DNA from: Desulfobacteraceae bacterium
GTDB taxonomy: Bacteria > Desulfobacterota > DSM-4660 > Desulfatiglandales > Desulfatiglandaceae
Assembly: GCA_011048855.1 (NCBI GenBank)
Contig: DSCZ01000469.1
Coordinates: forward strand, 1 to 5,415
DNA: 5,415 bases
Direction of reading: 5' to 3'
This document shows, piece by piece, positions 1 through 5,065 of the stretch (its first letter is position 1; every line of letters starts with the position of its first letter). The notes beneath the pieces are model-generated. The model saw only the letters and a program-made list of their open reading frames with translations. It was not told the origin of the DNA and ran no database searches. A program made the position numbers and the translations under genes.

Positions 1-1
1 C

Positions 2-1147
2 TCTGTTGATCTGCCGGGCCAGGCGGACCCCGAAAATCCAGTGGGATATCCACTATTGTTTACATTGGTTGGAGGGGAAATCCTGCCGGAAGACGATCGT
101 GGCGTGAAAATCGTCGCATTCCTGGAAGATATCGACGGAACCATGGTGCCCAACGGCAGAATTGAAGTCACAGATATCTCTGAGGCCGTAATGTTTCCTT
201 TTCATGAAAACGCTCAAAAGCTCACGGTGCTCATCATGAACTGCCATCTCGACGACAGAAACGTACAAGTCGTCACTAGGACTGTTCCCTATATCGAAAT
301 GCTGTCACCTAACCCCGCCGAGCCCGGCGATACGATAACATTGCAGGGTTTGTCGTTCGGCTCTGAACAGGGAGATGGGAAAATATATCTCGACGACGTC
401 GAAGTCCCTGAAATCACCTCCTGGACCAATACGAAGATCCGGTTTACGCTTCCAGGTGACGCGGAAGCAGGGAAAGTCAAGGTCTTCGCCCGAGGGATGA
501 CAAGCAACGATGTACAGCTGGAAGTGGAAATCGTGGAGCCCGACCCGTACAGTTTTTATTTTGTACAGGACTGGTCAATACGAGCTTCTTTTGCCTACCC
601 GGGGTGGCCGGAGCCCGACACAATAGACTTCACGGCAACTTTCAACGGGCGTATTTTGAACGCCATCAACCCTGTCATCGAACTGATAGATTACTTCAAC
701 AGCGACGATGCCAAAGCGGTCAAGTTTTCGAACATGAAACGTAGCGAGGTGGTCACCGTCGAAGTCACGATCAACATGGACCTTTCGCGAGAGACCGTGT
801 ACGCGACGTTTCCACGCAACGACGGTACGTACAGCCGCATAATCAGCAGGTACTTCAATCCCAGGGTGATTTTGAAGAGTAAATCCGGCGACCTGTTGGA
901 AGAGTTTCCGGACTTGAATTTTTCATGGATCTTCGATGCCATCAGCTGGCCGGAGTCGCTACAAAGTGTAGCTCTGTACGTGGTCTACGATGTCGAGAAA
1001 GAGTATTATAAGAGCGAAACTGCAGATGGCCTCTTCACTCCCGATGATTCGTTTCCCCAGGATGGGTTTCCAACAAACACTACAGATGAGGTGTTTCGTC
1101 TCGATGTCGATGTCGAAAAAAGTGTGCCGGAGTATGCCACGCCTTAG
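2..1147 (+). CDS. IPT/TIG-domain protein, C-terminal part (5' end outside window)
   Basis: The frame is open from the window edge and ends at TAG 1145-1147. A GTG at 41 could serve as a start, but the coding frame continues upstream without a stop and no convincing ribosome binding site precedes 41, so I read this as the 3' part of a longer gene. Counting from the GTG, residues about 82-163 form an IPT/TIG (immunoglobulin-like) fold: it begins PYIEMLSPNPAEPGDTITL, has the typical G-x-x-F-G turn (GLSFGS), then a KIYLDD strand, 'W-T-N-T-K-I-R-F-T-L-P' and KVKVFARG. The ~200 residues after it are rich in predicted beta strands and aromatic residues and match no family I recognise. Such domains occur in secreted or surface proteins that bind carbohydrates or other proteins. 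A signal peptide cannot be assessed because the N-terminus is missing. The IPT call is fairly firm; the function of the whole protein is unknown. Confidence 0.75.
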   Translation, partial: SVDLPGQADPENPVGYPLLFTLVGGEILPEDDRGVKIVAFLEDIDGTMVPNGRIEVTDISEAVMFPFHENAQKLTVLIMNCHLDDRNVQVVTRTVPYIEMLSPNPAEPGDTITLQGLSFGSEQGDGKIYLDDVEVPEITSWTNTKIRFTLPGDAEAGKVKVFARGMTSNDVQLEVEIVEPDPYSFYFVQDWSIRASFAYPGWPEPDTIDFTATFNGRILNAINPVIELIDYFNSDDAKAVKFSNMKRSEVVTVEVTINMDLSRETVYATFPRNDGTYSRIISRYFNPRVILKSKSGDLLEEFPDLNFSWIFDAISWPESLQSVALYVVYDVEKEYYKSETADGLFTPDDSFPQDGFPTNTTDEVFRLDVDVEKSVPEYATP

Positions 1148-1153
1148 GTACTG

Positions 1154-1176
1154 TCCATCCGGAAATACCGGATGGA
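1154..1176. repeat. REP-like palindrome, left copy
   Basis: This is a perfect 9-bp inverted repeat, TCCATCCGG and CCGGATGGA, around a 5-nt AAATA loop, 6 bp after the stop codon of the IPT/TIG gene. The same CCATCCGG/CCGGATGG arms recur at 1928-1973, so it looks like one copy of a dispersed intergenic repeat rather than a gene-specific terminator. No T-tract follows. It could still protect the 3' end of the upstream mRNA. Confidence 0.7.
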
Positions 1177-1179
1177 GAC

Positions 1180-1198
1180 TGATGAAGAAGATTCATCA
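1180..1198. repeat. Second hairpin after the IPT/TIG gene
   Basis: A perfect 7-bp inverted repeat (TGATGAA and TTCATCA) with a 5-nt GAAGA loop, starting 4 nt after the preceding palindrome. The two form tandem hairpins on either strand. Without a U-run it is not a classical terminator. The sequence is unrelated to the CCATCCGG repeat family. Confidence 0.5.
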
Positions 1199-1252
1199 TG
1201 CTCAATGCCGCCGGTAAGCCTTGTCGTTGGAGTCTGAAAATATTCTCTTGGA

Positions 1253-1279
1253 TTCACACAAATTTGTGTGTAATATTAT
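1253..1279 (+). promoter_or_regulatory. Palindromic operator overlapping a possible promoter upstream of brnT
   Basis: CACACAAATTTGTGTG at 1255-1270 is a perfect 16-bp palindrome, a likely site for a dimeric DNA-binding protein. A -35-like TTCACA (1253-1258) overlaps its left edge and a -10-like TATTAT (1274-1279) follows. Their spacing is 15 bp, shorter than ideal, so the promoter reading is weak while the palindrome itself is plain. BrnA, an RHH repressor encoded just downstream, is one candidate ligand. Confidence 0.4.
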
Positions 1280-1318
1280 GTGCTTTCTGTTCGAATCCAC
1301 CAATAATTTGCATATAGG

Positions 1319-1356
1319 TTGACAAACCACACCAAATTGGTATGTTATGTATACCA
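1319..1356 (+). promoter_or_regulatory. Promoter and inverted repeat at the start of brnT
   Basis: A consensus TTGACA (1319-1324) is followed after 16 bp by TATGTT (1341-1346, 4/6). The -10 lies inside an inverted repeat, TGGTAT (1338-1343) and ATACCA (1351-1356), with 7 bp between arms. A repressor bound there would cover the -10 and the start codon, as expected for autoregulation of a toxin-antitoxin operon. Transcription from this promoter would begin near 1353, making the brnT message nearly leaderless and favouring ATG 1356. Confidence 0.5.
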
Positions 1357-1616
1357 TGAATTTTGGATTCGACCCGAAAAAATCGGATAGCAATAAAAAC
1401 AAGCATGGGATTGATTTTATTGAGGCTCAAGAGCTTTGGAATGACCTTGACTTATTAGAAATCTCTGCAAAAACAACAGGTGAAATGAGATCTCTGGTAA
1501 TTGGAAAAATAGACGAAAAACACTGGACCGGGATTATTACATATCGCAATGATAAAATACGTATCATCTCAGTGCGGCGTGCCAGAAATGAGGAGATTGA
1601 GTTTTATGAAAGCTAA
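1347..1616 (+). CDS. brnT: BrnT family toxin (ribonuclease) of type II toxin-antitoxin system
   Basis: The 89-residue product has the BrnT (DUF497) signature: an N-terminal FGFDPKKSDSNKNKHGIDF segment (F-x-x-D/N-x-x-K followed by K-H-G-I/V-x-F), EAQELW next, and a C-terminal RIISVRRARNEEIEFYE closely matching the family's 'RIIS-RRA-x-x-E-x-x-x-Y-E' ending. BrnT proteins are small RNases with a RelE-like fold that cut RNA and slow growth until bound by BrnA. Length is normal for the family. Two starts are possible, ATG 1347 and ATG 1356. Neither has a clear Shine-Dalgarno, and 1356 gives the more usual N-terminus (MNFGFDP). The antitoxin start lies 11 bp inside the end of this gene, in the toxin-first order typical of brnTA. 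The local sequence is AT-rich compared with the gene to the left, consistent with horizontal acquisition. Confidence 0.9.
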   Translation: MYTMNFGFDPKKSDSNKNKHGIDFIEAQELWNDLDLLEISAKTTGEMRSLVIGKIDEKHWTGIITYRNDKIRIISVRRARNEEIEFYES

Positions 1617-1836
1617 AGAGTTAGAAAAGAAGTTTGATGAAGGAAAGAGTATTTTAGAGCATTTGGACCTTTCAAGGGCAAGGCGTCCGAACCAGGAACA
1701 AAAAAGGGTTAATGTCGATTTCCCTCTCTGGATGATTCAGTCATTAGATAAAGAAGCAAAACGTCTTGGTGTTCCTCGGCAATCGATTATTAAAATTTGG
1801 CTTGCCGAAAGATTAAATAAGTCCGCCACATTATAA
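1606..1836 (+). CDS. brnA: BrnA family antitoxin (ribbon-helix-helix)
   Basis: I chose ATG 1606 (76 aa): AGGAG at 1591-1595 is about 10 nt upstream and the start overlaps the brnT end by 11 bp. The open frame reaches back further, but only across brnT. Residues 1-30 (KELEKKFDEGKSILEHLDLS, then ARRP) resemble the N-terminal toxin-binding segment of BrnA. Residues 33-70 form the RHH DNA-binding domain: strand KRVNVDF, helix from LWMIQSLDKEAKRL, then GVPRQS and helix IIKIWLAERL, near the family consensus. BrnA neutralises BrnT and represses the shared promoter as an RHH dimer; here the likely targets are the inverted repeats at 1255-1270 or 1338-1356. The pair looks complete and functional. Confidence 0.9.
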   Translation: MKAKELEKKFDEGKSILEHLDLSRARRPNQEQKRVNVDFPLWMIQSLDKEAKRLGVPRQSIIKIWLAERLNKSATL

Positions 1837-1860
1837 AATTCGAACCTGTCGTTCCATATC

Positions 1861-1885
1861 GACCGGGAACCCGGAGCGGTCTTTT
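1861..1885 (+). terminator. Weak candidate terminator after brnA
   Basis: GACCG (1861-1865) and CGGTC (1877-1881) can form a 5-bp GC-rich stem followed directly by TTTT (1882-1885), 25 nt beyond the brnA stop. The stem is short and the loop is 11 nt, so this is only a candidate. Confidence 0.3.
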
Positions 1886-1924
1886 CCCAATCGCCCTTCA
1901 ACTTTCGACGTTTCCTATAGCAAA

Positions 1925-1973
1925 TTTCCATCCGGCATTTCCGGATGGCCACTACCTCGTTTCCATCCGGAAA
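1925..1973. repeat. REP-like palindrome cluster with three alternating arms
   Basis: Three copies of the repeat arm lie in alternating orientation: CCATCCGG (1928-1935), CCGGATGG (1941-1948) and CCATCCGG (1963-1970). The middle arm can pair left (8 bp, 5-nt CATTT loop) or right. The right pairing is longer: TTTCCGGATGG (1938-1948) with CCATCCGGAAA (1963-1973), a perfect 11 bp with a 14-nt spacer. These match the palindrome at 1154-1176, so the brnTA module sits between related repeats. Confidence 0.7.
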
Positions 1974-1980
1974 CAATATG

Positions 1981-2087
1981 ATTGCTTATTATATATGTAT
2001 AAACTTTTTTTTGAAATCATATGAAATAATATTACTGTTGAAATTATATCGACGAAAATGATTGTTTAACCAAGGAGAGTGTGAGTC
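1981..2087 (+). promoter_or_regulatory. AT-rich leader of the QueG-like gene, with RBS
   Basis: This very AT-rich stretch contains TGAAAT at 2012-2017, 2022-2027 and 2039-2044, the first two one helical turn apart, plus short palindromes TCATATGA and TAATATTA. A TATAAA lies at 1998-2003. I cannot pick one convincing -35/-10 pair. AAGGAG (2072-2077) is a good Shine-Dalgarno 10 nt before ATG 2088 and supports that start. Confidence 0.4.
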
Positions 2088-2879
2088 ATGGGAATTGGAA
2101 AACGTATTATTGAAACTGCCATGGAAAACGGGGCAACTCTTGCCGGTATAGCAAGTATGGAAGCTGTTAGGGTGTCGGCGTCGCACAGGATATATAATAA
2201 AATGGGAGATTATGCAGGAGTTGGTACTGTTAAAGATGGTGCGCTTCCAGGCAATCAATTATTCAATTGGCCTGATTCTGTAAGATCTGTACTCGTAATC
2301 GGCCTTTCACATCCAGAAGATAAGCCGGAGCTTGATTGGTGGGATGGCAGAGGTACACCTGGCAACCGTATTTTGATTGACATCATAAAGCGGACAAGCC
2401 AACAGATTGAAAACAGCCTTGAGGTAAAAACTACGAAGCTTCATTATTATGTTGAGAAAGGAGGGGTTTTTCTCAAAGATGCAGCGGTGCTTGCCGGGTT
2501 TGGGTGTATTGGAAAGAATAATATGCTTATAACCCCGTCATTTGGTCCCAGGATCCGACTCAGGGCTTTATTCCTGGATGCAGAGCTACACCCAACCGGA
2601 CCAATAGATTTTGATCCTTGTGCCGACTGTAAGGTTTATTGCCGAAGAGTTTGCCCCGAAAATGCTATGGATGAGAAAGCTGCAATTTTTAAGTCAATAG
2701 AATTTTCTGATGGTTTGCCTGGAAGAGATGGCAGTTATAATAGAGATCTCTGTAATGTAAGGATGGAAAAGGATGTCGCCGAAAGCTCCAAAAATAATCG
2801 TGGCAAACAGCCTATAACTAAATATTGTAGAAAGTGTGAGTTTATATGCCCGGTAGGAAAAAAGGCAGGAGGTCAATGA
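2088..2879 (+). CDS. Short epoxyqueuosine reductase-like protein, double [4Fe-4S] cluster
   Basis: The 263-aa product belongs to the COG1600 (QueG-like) group. The central GGVFLKDAAVLAGFGCIGKNN (about residues 125-145) aligns by eye with the QueG 'P-V-L-E-x-A-x-A-x-x-A-G-L-G-W-I-G-K-N' segment; LITPSFGPRIRLRALFLDAEL follows, as in the family. Cysteines 178, 181, 185 and 189 (CADCKVYCRRVCP) and 222, 247, 250 and 254 (CRKCEFICP near the end) give eight ligands for two [4Fe-4S] clusters. True QueG is about 350-390 aa, uses cobalamin, and reduces epoxyqueuosine to queuosine in tRNA. This protein lacks the C-terminal HEAT-like tail, has C-x3-C instead of the usual C-x2-C between the second and third ligands, and has Glu123 where QueG has a conserved catalytic Asp. 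I therefore call it a QueG-like redox protein of unknown substrate. It is cytoplasmic (no signal or membrane segment) and stands alone between two toxin-antitoxin operons. Confidence 0.8.
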   Translation: MGIGKRIIETAMENGATLAGIASMEAVRVSASHRIYNKMGDYAGVGTVKDGALPGNQLFNWPDSVRSVLVIGLSHPEDKPELDWWDGRGTPGNRILIDIIKRTSQQIENSLEVKTTKLHYYVEKGGVFLKDAAVLAGFGCIGKNNMLITPSFGPRIRLRALFLDAELHPTGPIDFDPCADCKVYCRRVCPENAMDEKAAIFKSIEFSDGLPGRDGSYNRDLCNVRMEKDVAESSKNNRGKQPITKYCRKCEFICPVGKKAGGQ

Positions 2880-2930
2880 CCGGAGCCATAGAACCCCGCT
2901 GCTTCGTCTTGTTGCCTGCCTCGGATTAAG

Positions 2931-3010
2931 CGCCGGATGCCCGCCCCGCAGGCGAGATCCCCATCCGCCGCACCCGTTGAAGGGTTGCGTGATGCCTCAA
3001 CAAATCACGC
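2931..3010. other. GC-rich structured intergenic stretch
   Basis: Between the QueG-like gene and the next promoter I see no gene. CGCCGGATG (2931-2939) and CATCCGCCG (2962-2970) are near-perfect inverted arms (8 of 9) with an inner CGCC/GGCG stem (2942-2945, 2951-2954). A second inverted repeat is GCGTGAT (2987-2993) with ATCACGC (3004-3010), 10-nt loop. GTTGCGT occurs directly repeated at 2984 and 3013. The composition is much GC-richer than the flanking genes. It may act as a terminator region or be part of a decayed repeat. Confidence 0.45.
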
Positions 3011-3031
3011 GCGTTGCGTCTGGTCTTTCCC

Positions 3032-3060
3032 TTTACAAAAATGTTTTGATTTCTTATCAT
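3032..3060 (+). promoter_or_regulatory. Sigma70-type promoter of the RHH/mazF operon
   Basis: TTTACA (3032-3037, 5/6) and TATCAT (3055-3060, 5/6) are separated by 17 bp, the optimal spacing. Transcription would start near 3067, giving a leader of about 54 nt before ATG 3121. No strong palindrome overlaps it, so the operator used by the RHH antitoxin is not obvious. Confidence 0.6.
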
Positions 3061-3120
3061 CTAGGCCTTAATATCAGTACCTAAAATAGTGTAAATAAGA
3101 GGGCTTGTATGGAGGTGCCC

Positions 3121-3354
3121 ATGATTCAGGCCAAATTTAGCCTTAAAGAATCACATATTAAATTTATTGAACAATGCAAATTTCTTGGGTTTAAAGATAA
3201 AAGTGATGTAGTACGTACCGCCCTCGATCGCTTACGTTCAGAATTGACCAAGCAGCGCTTGCGGGAGTCGGCTGCTTTATATGCCGAAGTCTATGAAGAA
3301 GACGATGAAACGAAGGATTGGACGGATGCAGCGTTTTCAGAGTGGCCAACATGA
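3121..3354 (+). CDS. Ribbon-helix-helix antitoxin paired with MazF
   Basis: I take ATG 3121 (77 aa) because GGAGGTG (3111-3117) is an almost ideal Shine-Dalgarno just upstream. An in-frame ATG at 3109 would add four residues (MEVP) but would place that motif inside the gene. Residues 3-8 (QAKFSL) are the RHH beta strand, about 9-21 helix A, and about 26-42 (DKSDVVRTALDRLRSEL) helix B, the usual CopG/RHH DNA-binding layout. The C-terminal part is acidic and aromatic (LYAEVYEEDDETKDW, ending SEWPT), as expected for a flexible tail that wraps and blocks a MazF dimer. The stop overlaps the mazF start (ATGA, 3351-3354), so the two are translationally coupled. It is expected to repress its own operon. 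Pairing with MazF is inferred from overlap and family. Confidence 0.87.
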   Translation: MIQAKFSLKESHIKFIEQCKFLGFKDKSDVVRTALDRLRSELTKQRLRESAALYAEVYEEDDETKDWTDAAFSEWPT

Positions 3355-3707
3355 ACACGCTAAAGCGAGGGATGGTTATCGATGTAAACCTTGATCCTAC
3401 CAAGGGTTCGGAAACGGGAAAGATTCGGCCATGCGTGATTGTCACAAACAACACGTATAATGCGCGCGTACCGGTCATTCAGGTAATTCCATTGACGGCA
3501 TGGAGCGTGAGAAAAACCGGCATCATAACCAATGTAGAAGTTGTCCCAACCGCAAATAACGGGTTAACCAAGAAATCGGTGGCGGATTGCCTGCAGACAC
3601 TTCCAATTGATCACCGCGCTCGACTCGTCAAAGTGCGGGGTGAACTGGAAGGCGCAATCATTGAGAAAGTAGATGAAGCGTTGAAAATTGTTTTCGATCT
3701 CCTTTAG
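3351..3707 (+). CDS. mazF: MazF/PemK-type endoribonuclease toxin
   Basis: I chose ATG 3351 (118 aa): it overlaps the antitoxin stop by 4 bp. An ATG further upstream in the frame (3318) would lie within the antitoxin gene. The product has MazF/PemK hallmarks: KRGMVIDVNLDPTKGSE at residues 5-21, then KIRPCVIVTNN (24-34), and VIPLTAW (45-51). Arg26 of the R-P motif and Thr49 are 23 residues apart, the same spacing as the catalytic Arg and Thr of Bacillus MazF. The C-terminal half (LPIDHRARLVKVRGEL, then the final helix) is also typical. MazF toxins are sequence-specific, ribosome-independent RNases that arrest growth when the antitoxin is lost. Length is normal and no defect is visible. It converges on a broken permease gene 25 bp away, with no good terminator between. 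Confidence 0.92.
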   Translation: MNTLKRGMVIDVNLDPTKGSETGKIRPCVIVTNNTYNARVPVIQVIPLTAWSVRKTGIITNVEVVPTANNGLTKKSVADCLQTLPIDHRARLVKVRGELEGAIIEKVDEALKIVFDLL

Positions 3708-3732
3708 GGCTACACTTTTTCATTGCTTTTCA

Positions 3733-4197
3733 TCACTCGCGCATGGGTTGGACGGGCCAGGAAAAACCGGAGAGAAAAAGAATGTGAATGGATGTGAACA
3801 GAAGTGCCATTAGGGCGGATACCCTTTCCCGGAACAGGTGGCGCAGGCACAGCGCAAGACAGATGGTGGCCAGAAGAAAGGGAAGAAGAAAGAAAAAAAG
3901 TTCCCATAGATCCGTCCGCTGGGGGTAGCGGTATATTCTGAACAGGATGCCGAAAAACCAGACAATGTGCAGGCAGTAAAGGGGCAGATATACAAGGATG
4001 CGTCCAAGGGTCCGGCCTGTGGCAGAGCTGTTTTGAAGCGCGGCAGCAGCCCGCTGCCTTCCATGGGAACTCCCATACGAAAGAGGAAGGCATTCATGAA
4101 AAGTTCCCAGATGCAGAAGATCAGGGTGCAGGGTCCGGATCAACTGGCCTGTCATGGTGCCCAGTTCACCGAGTTCCACCTCCAGGGGGGCATTCAT
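3733..4197 (-). pseudogene. Truncated ABC-2 type transporter permease remnant
   Basis: On the minus strand, codons from about 4020 down to 3733 encode a recognisable piece of an ABC-2 permease (YhhJ-like multidrug or lipid exporter type): three hydrophobic segments at residues about 64-86 (GRILVYLPLYCLHIVWFFG), 97-118 (LWELFFFLLPFLLATICLAL) and 126-147 (ending LFTSIHILFLSGFSWPV). The FTS-x-x-x-LFLSGFSWP and Y-x-x-P-Q-R motifs are conserved in that family. The frame then stops (TGA) after PVQPMRE, where intact proteins continue with a loop and a last membrane helix. The first ~59 residues (MNAPLEVELGELGTMTGQL...) do not look like the family; a neighbouring frame (LIFCIWELFMNAFLFRMG) looks more like membrane protein, suggesting a frameshift near 4020-4060. 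The N-terminal half and the ATPase partner are absent. I conclude it is non-functional; exact boundaries of the homology are uncertain. Confidence 0.65.
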
Positions 4198-4276
4198 GTG
4201 GGTCCAGGATGCGGAAATCTGCAGGTATGCCTCGATTTACCATCTTACTTTTTCCCGGCATCCCCATGAGCCTTTA

Positions 4277-4306
4277 TTGACATCAATGTGAGATTCCTCG
4301 TATAAG
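4277..4306 (+). promoter_or_regulatory. Strong sigma70-type promoter before the CoA-transferase fragment
   Basis: A perfect TTGACA (4277-4282) is separated by 18 bp from TATAAG (4301-4306, 5/6). Transcription would start near 4313, giving a leader of about 70 nt. The gene's ribosome binding site GGAGGT (4372-4377) lies 6 nt before ATG 4384. The expression signals are therefore intact although the gene is not. Confidence 0.6.
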
Positions 4307-4383
4307 TTCCATATGACCAGACGCACAAACTCTGACCCAAAACCTGCCCTGTTGGAATTCAGTCAAATGATGGAGGTCGTTGG

Positions 4384-5052
4384 ATGACCATTAAGCGGAG
4401 GGGTGACCGGGGGTACTGGCCGGATGCGTATGTGGGCAAAAGGCAGAGTGCCTCCAGAGCCATCCACAGGATCAAGCGCGGCCAGCGGGTTTTTATCGGC
4501 TCTTCCTGCGGCGAACCTCAGGCCCTGGTCAGAGAATTGGCCGCCCAGTTTGAGAACTTCACCGATTTGGAGATCGTCCGCATCCTGAGCCTCGAAACCA
4601 CACCACTCACCGACATTGCTGATAAGACCGCCAGTCAGAGCTTCAATATCCGTTCCTTTTACCTCGGTTCGGGCAAACCGAAGGCCCTCTCCCGAACCAA
4701 ACGGTTTATCACGCCCATTAACCTGTCGGCTATTCCAAGACTCTTCGAGAGTCGGCAGCTTCCTATTCATGTTGCCCTGATCCAGGTGTCCGAGCCTGAT
4801 GATTTCGGGTGGATGAGCCTCGGCGTCAGCGTGGACGTGACCATTGCCGCGGCTCGGTCGGCGGACATGGTGATCGCCCAGGTGAATCCTCGAATGCCCC
4901 GAGTCATGGGCAGGAGCTTCATTCACGTTGATGAGGTGGCCCCGAATGTGGCCATGGCGACGTGCTTACGCTCGAGGCGAGGTTTGACCAGCCGAGAGAA
5001 CCCGAGGCCTGCAGCACATGAAATTCGCGGCCTGGATTCTCTGAATCCTTAA
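4384..5052 (+). pseudogene. Acetyl-CoA hydrolase/CoA-transferase, N-terminal fragment
   Basis: The start is well supported by GGAGGT 6 nt upstream. Residues about 25-185 match the N-terminal domain of the acetyl-CoA hydrolase / 4-hydroxybutyrate CoA-transferase family: HRIKRGQRVFIGSSCGEPQ (28-46), NFTDLEIVRILSL, LSAIPRLFESRQLPIHVAL, then PDDFGWMSLGVSVD, VIAQVNPRMPR and GRSFIHVDEV (to about 4938). These enzymes move or hydrolyse CoA thioesters through a covalent glutamyl-CoA on a Glu in the C-terminal half. Here homology ends at about residue 185 of a normal ~430, and the last 37 residues before TAA 5050-5052 are unrelated, so the catalytic Glu is missing. In some bacteria this enzyme is fused to a GNAT domain, and a GNAT-like piece follows at 5066, which suggests that the ancestor was such a fusion and lost its middle. 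A short expressed protein is possible but should be inactive. Confidence 0.75.
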
Positions 5053-5065
5053 CCCTTTAACGGCC

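Noticed and set aside
990..1217. Plus-strand frame overlapping the end of the IPT/TIG gene
   Set aside because: It is mostly inside the other gene, its translation resembles no family and it has no RBS.
1549..1605. Longer brnA start upstream of ATG 1606
   Set aside because: It would overlap brnT by 68 bp with no ribosome binding site, and the extra residues are brnT read out of frame.
2976..3020. Possible integron attC site (GCCTCAAC and GTTGCG near inverted repeats)
   Set aside because: The boxes do not match RYYYAAC/GTTRRRY and no matching second core pair is found at the other small cassettes.
3708..3732. Terminator between mazF and the permease remnant
   Set aside because: There are T-rich runs (CTTTTTC, CTTTTC) but no inverted repeat preceding them.
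3967..4269. Plus-strand open frame of about 100 codons
   Set aside because: It is antisense to the permease remnant, lacks any family resemblance and has low-complexity basic composition; the minus strand carries recognisable membrane motifs.
4363..4926. Long minus-strand open frame (187 codons)
   Set aside because: It mirrors the CoA-transferase fragment on the plus strand, whose conserved motifs and RBS are clear; the antisense translation is rich in H, G, R and P without any motif.
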